From assembly GCA_017425745.1 (NCBI GenBank), contig JAFOXT010000125.1, positions 1-6,542 of the forward strand: a stretch of DNA of 6,542 nt, given 5' to 3'. Position 1 is the stretch's first letter. The number at the start of each line of letters is the position of its first letter. Below, in pieces: positions 1-5,764 of this stretch. A program made the position numbers and the translations under genes. This stretch comes from Clostridia bacterium. GTDB lineage: Bacteria > Bacillota > Clostridia > Oscillospirales > Acutalibacteraceae. The notes below the pieces were generated by a model. That model made no database searches, had not been told where the DNA came from, and was given only the letters and a program-made list of their open reading frames with translations.

Positions 1-56
1 AATATGATTTTTATTTCATCTACAGCTGCTTTGATGCTACTATCATTTAACTATAA

Positions 57-141
57 TGACAGTAGTCCTATTCACTCAACACCCTAAAAAGTAGTTTCTA
101 AACTCCACCCTACTCACAAACAGACTACAGAACTACTGTCA
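57..141. repeat. 10-bp perfect inverted repeat with 65-bp spacer
   Basis: TGACAGTAGT at 57-66 is the exact reverse complement of ACTACTGTCA at 132-141. The right arm can also pair, over 7 bp, with AGTAGTT at 90-96, so two alternative hairpins share one arm (131-137). The arms could be ends of a small decayed element or a structured RNA, or could be chance in A+T-rich DNA. No target-site duplication is visible: the bases flanking the arms do not match. Confidence 0.4.
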
Positions 142-150
142 AAAGCAATT

Positions 151-202
151 AAAAAGGAATTCCAGGAGGTTCAGGGTAATGGACCTTCGCACGGAATCCC
201 TT
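151..202 (-). terminator. Probable terminator of the leftward operon
   Basis: Read on the minus strand, AAGGGATTCC (202-193) pairs with GGAATTCCTT (163-154) over 10 bp with one G-U wobble, and a run of T follows (155-151, then AATT). It starts 22 nt past the methyltransferase stop codon, as expected for an intrinsic terminator. The 29-nt loop is larger than usual, although an inner AGGT/ACCT pairing may shorten it. On the plus strand the outer stem has an A-C mismatch and no T tract, so the structure favours leftward termination. Confidence 0.5.
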
Positions 203-224
203 AATTTCAACGCTTTTCTATTGT

Positions 225-1589
225 TTATTTGTCTTTTCTTGACAGCAGACAGACTGTCTCCACATGAATCGTCCTCGGGAACATATCAACAGCTGTCACT
301 TTTGTAACCTCATAGCCCACCTCGCGGAAAAGCGCACAGTCTCTAGAGAGTGAAGCCGCATCGCATGAAACATAAACGATTCTCTGTGGGTTCATTCCAG
401 CAACTGCGTCAATAACATCCTTTGAGCAGCCCTTTCTCGGTGGGTCAAGCACAACCACATCGGGCTTTATGCCCTCAGAAAGAAGCTCCTTTGCCGCACC
501 TGAAGCATCCGCACAGATGAATCGGGTGTTTTCTATGCCGTTAAGTGAAGCGTTTTCTTTTGCGTTTTCAATAGCCTCGGGAATAATTTCAACGCCGATA
601 ATTTCCTTTGCCTTGTCTGCCATTGAAAGGCCGATTGTTCCTGCACCGCAGTACATATCAAGAAGAATATCACCGTCTTTCAGCTCAGCATATTCCTTTG
701 CTCTTTTATAAAGAAGCTCTGTGCCCTCAGGATTAACCTGATAAAATGAAAGTGGTGAAATTCTGAATCTTAAGCCACAAAGTATATCCTCAATTGTATC
801 CTCACCCCAGAGAGTGATTGTTTGTGTACCGAGAACAACATTGGTCTTTTCGCGGTTTACGTTAAGCACAATTGACTTTATGTTTTCGTCAGTTGCAGTA
901 AGAAGGTCAATCAGCTTCTGCTTCGAGGGAATGTTGTCGCCATTGACAACAAGGCACACCATAATATCCCCTGTGTTGCGACCTCTTCTGAGATAGATAT
1001 GACGGATAAGACCTTTATGTGTTTTCTCGTCATATATTGTAACGGGATTTTCAAGAATATATCTTTTCACCGCTTTGATAATCGGTGAAAATTCCTCCAT
1101 CTGAAGCTTACAGTTGTCGCAATCAATTATGCGGTGTGTCTTTCTTGAATAAAAGCCGGTTACAACATTGCCCTTTTCGTCAAGTCCGACGGGAATAAGT
1201 GCCTTATTGCGGTAGGCTTCGGGCTTTTCAATAGAAAGAATCTCCTCCGGCTGTACCGCCACTCCGCCTATTCTCTGAAGCACATCTCCGACATACTTCT
1301 TTTTTTCAAGAAGCTCTGCGTCATACTTCATATGTCTGTATGCACAACCGCCGCAACGTGTGCTTACATCACAGTCGCTGACTATGCGGTTTTTTGACGG
1401 CTTTATAACCTTATTGATTTTACCTATTGCGTAATTTTTACTGACCTTTATTATGTGCACATCAAGGATATCGCCCGGCACAGCAGAGTCAACAAAAACT
1501 ACCTCGTCATTAAAGCGACCGAGACCGCTACCCTGATTTGTAAGGGTAGTGATCTCAAGTCTGATATCATCGTTCTTTTTAAGTGTCAT
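225..1589 (-). CDS. rlmD: 23S rRNA (uracil-5-)-methyltransferase, RlmD/RlmCD type
   Basis: This 454-residue protein belongs to the TrmA/RumA family, which uses S-adenosylmethionine to methylate C5 of uridines in RNA. An N-terminal TRAM-like RNA-binding domain (about residues 5-65) is followed by a four-cysteine iron-sulfur site (C73, C79, C82, C160) spaced as in E. coli RlmD. The Rossmann methyltransferase domain shows the SAM motif DMYCGAGTIG (311-320), LDPPRKGC (381-388), the catalytic-cysteine motif YVSCDAASLSRD with C409, and the general-base glutamate E444 in HVETV. Length is normal for the family. In Firmicutes one enzyme (RlmCD) often methylates both U747 and U1939, so RlmCD or a paralog is as likely as strict RlmD. 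The gene is last in its operon, starting 6 nt after the kinase stop; its Shine-Dalgarno GAGG overlaps that stop, which implies translational coupling. Confidence 0.95.
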   Translation of the reverse strand: MTLKKNDDIRLEITTLTNQGSGLGRFNDEVVFVDSAVPGDILDVHIIKVSKNYAIGKINKVIKPSKNRIVSDCDVSTRCGGCAYRHMKYDAELLEKKKYVGDVLQRIGGVAVQPEEILSIEKPEAYRNKALIPVGLDEKGNVVTGFYSRKTHRIIDCDNCKLQMEEFSPIIKAVKRYILENPVTIYDEKTHKGLIRHIYLRRGRNTGDIMVCLVVNGDNIPSKQKLIDLLTATDENIKSIVLNVNREKTNVVLGTQTITLWGEDTIEDILCGLRFRISPLSFYQVNPEGTELLYKRAKEYAELKDGDILLDMYCGAGTIGLSMADKAKEIIGVEIIPEAIENAKENASLNGIENTRFICADASGAAKELLSEGIKPDVVVLDPPRKGCSKDVIDAVAGMNPQRIVYVSCDAASLSRDCALFREVGYEVTKVTAVDMFPRTIHVETVCLLSRKDK

Positions 1590-1595
1590 TTTTCC

Positions 1596-2879
1596 TCATC
1601 CCCTGGGAAGCTCAACGCAGATTGTGAGACCGCCCATATCCGATTTTTCGGCATAAATTCTGCCGTCGTGCACTTCAACAATTTCTTTACAGATTGCAAG
1701 TCCCAGACCTGCCACCTTTCTGCCTTCATCAGAAGTGTAAAGAGGCTCAAAAATCAGCTTCATTTTGTCTTCGGGTACACCCTCACCGTTATCGCTGAAT
1801 CTGAAAACAATCATTTCATCTTCAGAAGTAATATCAAGTCTGATTTTCTTTTCGTCACCCTTGAAGTGCTTTATACTGTTTGTGAAAAGGTTGCTGCATA
1901 CACGCTTGAGCTTCTGAATATCAGCAAGTATTTCCGCATCCTTATCTGTATGATTGATAATCTCAAATTCAATTTCTGCTTGACTGAGATCATCCATATA
2001 GTCATCTCTTATGCACTTTTCAATTTCATCAACGGTTACCTTTATCTTGTTCATTCCGTAAGAAAGATTTGAACCTAGATACTCGTCAAATTCATCTACA
2101 AGAGTACGTATATCAACTGCCTTGTCATAAACTGTATTGAGATATCTCTGTTTTCTTTCCTCAGAAAGGTTATCCTTTTTAAGCTGCTCACTGTAGCCCA
2201 TAATTGAAGTGAGCGGTGTTTTTATGTCGTGAGAAATTGATGCAATTATTCTTCTCTGATTCATCTGCTGACCGTCAAGCTTTCTTGCCATTGTCGCAAA
2301 GCGTCGGTAAACTCTGCCTGCAAAGCCTTTAAGCCTGATATCCATAACAGTTCCGCTGCGATCGTATTCTTCAATTGCTTTATAAACCACACGGAAGGGT
2401 CTAAGCAGTAAGCTGTATATAATCAGCACAAAAACCGCCAGCGCTATAACCACAAACAAAAGCTCAATTACAATAAACTGAGTGACATCTTTTGTGTTAG
2501 TAATATAATCTCTTAAAAGATATATAGAGCTTCGGAGAAGATATGCCTCACCCTTATATTCAAAGGGTGTTCTTACCTTGGCGTCAAAAGCAGAATATTT
2601 GCTTCCCTCAGTCTGGGCAATAAGCTGTCCGTCTTTATCATAGATACGGATGTACTCCTGATATTCGTCAAGAATCTTATCCCAATCCTCTATTTTATTC
2701 TGTTCCTTAAGCCTTGTAATAATCAACGCATTCTGACTCTGAAGAGAGATATAGTCATTATAAGCAACATTGGAAACAACCCGTCTTACCGATGCATTAT
2801 AAAAATATGCAAAGACAATATTCAGCACGAGTATTATAATAATTATCAGGAAATTAAGTCTTCCGTTTCGATTTTTCAT
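1596..2879 (-). CDS. Membrane sensor histidine kinase with extracytoplasmic domain
   Basis: A 427-residue transmembrane kinase of the two-component type. Membrane segments lie at about 9-27 and 134-159 and flank a roughly 105-residue extracytoplasmic region. That region contains YIRIYDKDGQLIAQT, a pattern seen in PAS/Cache-like sensor folds; the ligand is unknown. A HAMP-like linker follows (about 160-206, with P161 and RVYRRFATMARKL). The phosphoacceptor is H217 in SISHDIKTPLTS. The ATP-binding domain has the N box (N330, N334), G1 box DNGEGVP (363-369), F box around F377 and G2 box GLGLAI (391-396), so all catalytic motifs look intact. The ATG overlaps the regulator's stop as ATGA, with AAGGT 6 nt upstream of the start, which supports this start and coupled translation. 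Its partner is the regulator immediately upstream. The signal sensed and the genes controlled cannot be read from this window. Confidence 0.95.
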   Translation of the reverse strand: MKNRNGRLNFLIIIIILVLNIVFAYFYNASVRRVVSNVAYNDYISLQSQNALIITRLKEQNKIEDWDKILDEYQEYIRIYDKDGQLIAQTEGSKYSAFDAKVRTPFEYKGEAYLLRSSIYLLRDYITNTKDVTQFIVIELLFVVIALAVFVLIIYSLLLRPFRVVYKAIEEYDRSGTVMDIRLKGFAGRVYRRFATMARKLDGQQMNQRRIIASISHDIKTPLTSIMGYSEQLKKDNLSEERKQRYLNTVYDKAVDIRTLVDEFDEYLGSNLSYGMNKIKVTVDEIEKCIRDDYMDDLSQAEIEFEIINHTDKDAEILADIQKLKRVCSNLFTNSIKHFKGDEKKIRLDITSEDEMIVFRFSDNGEGVPEDKMKLIFEPLYTSDEGRKVAGLGLAICKEIVEVHDGRIYAEKSDMGGLTICVELPRG

Positions 2880-3562
2880 TTTGTTACCTTCACGAATTTA
2901 TAACCAACACCCCATACTGTTTTGATGTACTCATTGTTGGGGTCAATTTTGTCTCTTATGCTTTTAATGTTAACTGCAACTGTGCCCATATCGCCGAATT
3001 CAGTGTCCCACACGTGGCCGAAAATCTGCTCTCTTGTAAGCACCTTTCCTGCATTTTCCATAAGATACTGAAGAAGCTGAAACTCTCTTGTTGAAAAGTA
3101 AATGATTTCGCCGTTTTTGTAAACCTCAAATGAGCCTGTATGAAGCTCAATATCGCCTACCTTGATAACGCCGTCTTCAACCTCTTTTACATTTCTCATT
3201 TCACGTCTTAAATGAGCCTTTACTCTCGCAACAAGCTCTTCAACCACAAAAGGCTTAGCAATATAGTCGTCTGCGCCTGCCTCAAGACCTGCCATAGCGT
3301 CAACAGACTTACCCTTTGCGGAAACAAAGATAATAGGACAATTAACCTTGTTTCTGATATATCTGCAAAGATCCATACCTGAAAGCTCAGGCATCATAAT
3401 ATCAAGGGTAATAAGTGAAATACTGCTACCCTCATTAAGTACATAGTCAAAAGCACTTTTGGAATCGTTTTTTACAATAGTTTCAAAGCCCTCGTCTTCA
3501 AGAGCATCTGAAAGAAGCTGAGCGATGGAAATGTCATCGTCTACAATTAAAATCTTACTCAT
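2876..3562 (-). CDS. OmpR/PhoB-family response regulator
   Basis: A 228-residue DNA-binding regulator and first gene of the leftward operon. The receiver domain (about 1-118) has the acidic pocket D8-D10, phosphoacceptor D54 (LDIMMPE), switch S81 and conserved K103 (AKPF). The C-terminal winged helix (about 130-225) shows FSTREFQLLQYLMENAGKVLT in the first part and the ending IKTVWGVGYKF, typical of the OmpR/PhoB class. It is expected to be phosphorylated by the kinase encoded directly after it, with which it overlaps by 4 bp. The start ATG is preceded by AAAGGA (3578-3573) at 10-nt spacing. WalR and PhoP paralogs share this architecture, and nothing here pins the protein to a named system. 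No promoter with good -35 and -10 boxes was found upstream, so control through the shared divergent region is possible. Confidence 0.95.
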   Translation of the reverse strand: MSKILIVDDDISIAQLLSDALEDEGFETIVKNDSKSAFDYVLNEGSSISLITLDIMMPELSGMDLCRYIRNKVNCPIIFVSAKGKSVDAMAGLEAGADDYIAKPFVVEELVARVKAHLRREMRNVKEVEDGVIKVGDIELHTGSFEVYKNGEIIYFSTREFQLLQYLMENAGKVLTREQIFGHVWDTEFGDMGTVAVNIKSIRDKIDPNNEYIKTVWGVGYKFVKVTK

Positions 3563-3685
3563 ATCTGCACCGTCCTTTAAATTTATGTTTATATTCTCTC
3601 AATCCTAATAATAATACAAAATTCCAAGAAAATAAAGTCTTTATAAGATTTATTAATATTTTTATCACACTATTTTGACTGATAA

Positions 3686-3707
3686 CTTAAGATAATCTTA
3701 AGAATTG
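3686..3707. promoter_or_regulatory. Candidate response-regulator operator: 17-bp dyad and 11-bp direct repeat
   Basis: CTTAAGATAATCTTAAG (3686-3702) is a perfect inverted repeat: 8-bp arms around a single A. Because CTTAAG is itself palindromic, the same bases also form two direct units beginning CTTAAG exactly 11 bp apart (3686-3696 and 3697-3707). An 11-bp head-to-tail spacing is the classic geometry of OmpR/PhoB-family binding sites. The centre lies about 50 bp upstream of the likely rightward transcription start, a position that suits activation. Binding by either neighbouring regulator is inference. Confidence 0.45.
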
Positions 3708-3732
3708 AAATCTTTTAATCCATTTTAAATTA

Positions 3733-3741
3733 TGGTATACT
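3733..3741 (+). promoter_or_regulatory. Extended -10 promoter element of the VanRS-like operon
   Basis: TGGTATACT gives a TGn extension followed by the -10 hexamer TATACT (3736-3741). The -35 position at 17-bp spacing reads TTTTAA, which is poor and would fit an activator-dependent promoter. Transcription would begin near 3748, leaving a very short leader of about 15 nt that starts at the Shine-Dalgarno itself. That tightness is a reason for caution. Confidence 0.4.
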
Positions 3742-3747
3742 TTTATT

Positions 3748-3754
3748 GAGGTGA
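3748..3754 (+). promoter_or_regulatory. Ribosome binding site that fixes the VanR-like start
   Basis: GAGGTGA matches seven bases of the ideal anti-Shine-Dalgarno complement and lies 8 nt before the ATG at 3763. The in-frame GTG at 3751 is part of this ribosome site, so the longer reading that begins there is rejected. Confidence 0.8.
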
Positions 3755-3762
3755 AAAATTCA

Positions 3763-4452
3763 ATGAAAGTTCTGATTGTAGACGACGAAAAAGAAATTGC
3801 TGACCTTATAGAGGTTTATCTTGTAAATGAAGGCTTCAACGTTGTTAAAGCATACAGCGGAAATGAAGCTTATGATTATATTGAAAAAGAAGACTTTGAC
3901 CTTGCTGTTCTTGATGTTATGCTTCCTGATATTGACGGCTTTGCTCTTTGCTCAAAAATACGCCACAGCAAAACCTATCCCGTAATTATGCTTACGGCAA
4001 AAACAGGCTATACCGACAGAATTTCAGGTCTGAGCCTTGGTGCTGACGATTATGTAACAAAGCCCTTCAACCCACTTGAGCTTGTAGCAAGGGTGAAGGC
4101 TCAGCTGAGACGCTATCATCAGTACAACGAAAACGAAGCTGAAAATTCCGATATTATTGAAATTCCCGGTGGACTTGAAATCAACCGTACCACCCACACC
4201 TGCACCCTTTACGGTGAAAAGCTGAATCTTACTCCCCTTGAATTCGGAATTGTGCTTCTGCTTTGTGAAAATGCCGGCAAGGTAGTTTCCACAAAAGAGG
4301 TTTTTGAAAAGGTTTGGGGCGAAGAATATCTTGACAGCAACAACACAGTTATGGTACATATAAGACGAATAAGAGAAAAAATGCACGAACGCCCGCGAGA
4401 TCCTAAATTTATAAAAACCATCTGGGGAGTTGGATATAAAATTGAAAAATAA
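3763..4452 (+). CDS. VanR-like OmpR/PhoB-family response regulator
   Basis: A 229-residue regulator counted from the ATG at 3763; the in-frame GTG at 3751 would add four residues but sits inside the Shine-Dalgarno. The receiver domain (about 1-115) has D7-D8, phosphoacceptor D51 (VLDVMLPD), T78 and K100 (TKPF). The winged-helix domain (about 130-229) includes LTPLEFGIVLLLCENAGKVV and ends in KTIWGVGYKIEK. From memory, IVDDEKEIADL, PLELVARVKAQLRRY, MVHIRRIREKM and the last ten residues closely match VanR of vanA-type clusters, whose VanR activates glycopeptide-resistance genes. Here no vanH, vanA/B, vanX or vanY gene is visible, so the target is unknown and the name vanR would mislead. The 3' end overlaps the downstream kinase gene by 23 bp. 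A dyad about 50 bp upstream of the promoter start suggests autoregulation. Confidence 0.95.
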   Translation: MKVLIVDDEKEIADLIEVYLVNEGFNVVKAYSGNEAYDYIEKEDFDLAVLDVMLPDIDGFALCSKIRHSKTYPVIMLTAKTGYTDRISGLSLGADDYVTKPFNPLELVARVKAQLRRYHQYNENEAENSDIIEIPGGLEINRTTHTCTLYGEKLNLTPLEFGIVLLLCENAGKVVSTKEVFEKVWGEEYLDSNNTVMVHIRRIREKMHERPRDPKFIKTIWGVGYKIEK

Positions 4453-5653
4453 AACTGAAAAAACGGCAAAAAAGAAAAGTACTGCACCCAAAAAGAAGAA
4501 TGCACAAAAAAAGAAGCCTGTCCTGAGCAGTATTGCCAACAAGGTTATAAGCGACTTTCTGAGAAATAACCTCATAGGTCTTGGTGCAATAACCGTCTGC
4601 TACATAATCGGTTATCTTTACTTCAGCGGAAACGCCAAGCATTACAAGCTTCTGTTTAGTTTTCTTGAAAGCAAGCTCAACACTGCTCTTGCTGAATTCA
4701 TAACTGACTACAGCTTTATTCTTATTTTTATCTGCTTCTTCTTTGTTTTTGTTGCTAACTGCTTTTTCTTTTCCGTTACCACACTTATTAACTTCAACAA
4801 AACATATAAAAGCCTCAATGCTTTTCTTGATAACGGAACAAATGTTGCCTCCTTTTCAAAAAGCTACTCCGAGGTTGAGCTGAAGCTGAAAGACATTCAG
4901 CTTGAAATTGCACAGAGCAAAAGCCTTGCTTCTCAGCTTGAAAGCAAAAAGAACGACCTTGTTATGTATCTTGCACATGACCTTAAAACACCGCTTACAA
5001 GTGTAATAGGTTATCTCACTCTGCTTGAAGAATGTCCTGAGCTGACTCAGAGTCAACGGGCAAAATTCACCGGGATAGCCCTTGATAAGGCCTACAGGCT
5101 TGAACAGCTTATAACCGAATTTTTTGAAATCACTCGGTTCAATATCAACACTGTTCAGCTGCAGAAAAACCGCATCGACCTTGGTATGATGATGGAGCAG
5201 ATTGCTGATGAATTTTATCCTATGCTTACCGAAAAGGATTTGCAGATTGACATTGATATTCCTGAGCAGATACTTATGTATGCCGACTCAGATAAGCTTG
5301 CGAGAGTTATTGATAACCTTCTGAAAAACGCTGTGAACTACTCCTATGACAGCTCAACTATTCTTGTAGGCGCACGAGTACGCAACGGCAGAGTCATTAT
5401 CAAATTCCGTAATCAGTGCGACGAAATTCCAAGAGATAAGCTTGAGAAAATTTTTGACAAGTTCTACCGTACGGACTCCTCACGAAGCTCTCAGACAGGC
5501 GGTTCAGGTCTTGGACTTGCAATTGCAAAGCAGATTGTTGAGCTTCACGGCGGCACAATAAGAGCATCAAGCAACACCGAATATACTGACTTTACAGTTG
5601 TCCTGCCTTTTGTAAGCGCAGAACAGCTGACAGAAAAGCAGCTTGAATTTTAA
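4430..5653 (+). CDS. VanS-like sensor histidine kinase with lysine-rich N-terminal tail
   Basis: A 407-residue kinase if started at TTG 4430. A second in-frame TTG at 4442 (403 residues) has better spacing from GGGGAG (4424-4429, 12 nt versus 0), so the exact start is open. Residues 4-30 form a cytoplasmic tail with 13 lysines. Membrane segments at about 45-66 and 95-120 flank a short outer loop of about 30 residues. A coiled linker leads to phosphoacceptor H183 in MYLAHDLKTPLTS, then LDKAYRLEQLITEFFEITR, N box N296/N300 and G2 box TGGSGLGLAIA (357-367). The G1 box is degenerate (FRNQCDEIP, 326-334, lacking DxGxG), as I recall for VanS (FKNTGSIP). The 23-bp overlap with the regulator and the opening residues KLKNK also match VanS. 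It should phosphorylate the adjacent VanR-like protein. The stimulus is unknown; cell-wall stress is only a family-based guess. Confidence 0.93.
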   Translation: MDIKLKNKTEKTAKKKSTAPKKKNAQKKKPVLSSIANKVISDFLRNNLIGLGAITVCYIIGYLYFSGNAKHYKLLFSFLESKLNTALAEFITDYSFILIFICFFFVFVANCFFFSVTTLINFNKTYKSLNAFLDNGTNVASFSKSYSEVELKLKDIQLEIAQSKSLASQLESKKNDLVMYLAHDLKTPLTSVIGYLTLLEECPELTQSQRAKFTGIALDKAYRLEQLITEFFEITRFNINTVQLQKNRIDLGMMMEQIADEFYPMLTEKDLQIDIDIPEQILMYADSDKLARVIDNLLKNAVNYSYDSSTILVGARVRNGRVIIKFRNQCDEIPRDKLEKIFDKFYRTDSSRSSQTGGSGLGLAIAKQIVELHGGTIRASSNTEYTDFTVVLPFVSAEQLTEKQLEF

Positions 5654-5659
5654 TTATTC

Positions 5660-5697
5660 AGAGACACGACTTCACAATGTTGTGTCTCTTACTTTTA
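5660..5697 (+). terminator. Intrinsic terminator after the VanRS-like operon
   Basis: AGAGACACGAC (5660-5670) pairs with GTTGTGTCTCT (5679-5689) over 11 bp with one G-U wobble, around the 8-nt loop TTCACAAT, and is followed by TACTTTTATT. It begins 6 nt past the kinase stop codon and upstream of the mnmA promoter, so it separates the two transcription units. Confidence 0.88.
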
Positions 5698-5704
5698 TTA
5701 CCGA

Positions 5705-5733
5705 TTGACAAGGAAGTTGTTATAAGCTATAAT
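5705..5733 (+). promoter_or_regulatory. Consensus sigma-A promoter of mnmA
   Basis: TTGACA (5705-5710) and TATAAT (5728-5733) are both perfect consensus hexamers at the ideal 17-bp spacing. Transcription should start near 5740, about 25 nt before the mnmA ATG. The site lies just after the upstream terminator, which indicates independent, strong and probably constitutive expression. Confidence 0.93.
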
Positions 5734-5764
5734 TTACTGAGAAATCAAGGGAGGTTACGGCTTT

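Larger units (their letters stand above)
1..224. other. Gene-poor left flank with no supported gene
   Basis: This stretch lies downstream of the leftward methyltransferase gene. No frame on either strand holds a convincing gene. Plus-strand frame 1 is interrupted by only one stop (TAA at 85-87) between the window edge and 204, which could reflect a decayed coding end, but it has no start codon with a ribosome site and I recognise no family. A 42-codon ORF (179-307, plus) follows an AGGAGG at 164-169 but mostly lies opposite the 3' end of the methyltransferase gene. Inverted repeats and a probable terminator are listed separately. The stretch could be simple intergenic DNA or the remnant of a small element. 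Confidence 0.5.
3563..3762. promoter_or_regulatory. Divergent control region between two two-component operons
   Basis: This 200-bp, strongly A+T-rich gap separates the start codons of two oppositely oriented response-regulator genes and must hold the promoters of both. It contains a perfect dyad/direct repeat (3686-3707) and an extended -10 for the rightward genes. On the leftward side TATTAT (3616-3611) could be a -10 box, but it has no convincing -35, so that promoter is not called. No small gene or RNA is apparent here. Confidence 0.7.

Noticed and set aside
1455..2072. Long plus-strand ORF (205 codons) opposite the kinase and methyltransferase genes
   Set aside because: It lies fully antisense to two well-supported genes whose motifs are intact, has no family resemblance, and looks like a shadow of their codon use.
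3705..3710. TTGAAA as the -35 box of the rightward promoter
   Set aside because: It is 25 bp from TATACT, too far for a sigma-A promoter, and a -10 at the correct spacing (AATTAT) is weaker than the extended -10.
3751..3762. GTG at 3751 as the start of the VanR-like regulator
   Set aside because: The GTG is embedded in the Shine-Dalgarno GAGGTGA that serves the ATG at 3763; response regulators of this class typically begin right before the KVLIVDDE strand.
4024..4575. 183-codon minus-strand ORF opposite the VanRS-like genes
   Set aside because: Its Phe-rich translation is the complement of lysine-rich AAA/AAG codons in the kinase tail; it has no recognisable domain and lies antisense to conserved coding sequence.
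3763..5653. Calling this a vancomycin-resistance locus
   Set aside because: Only the regulator/kinase pair is present. A terminator and mnmA follow, and no ligase, dehydrogenase or dipeptidase gene is visible.
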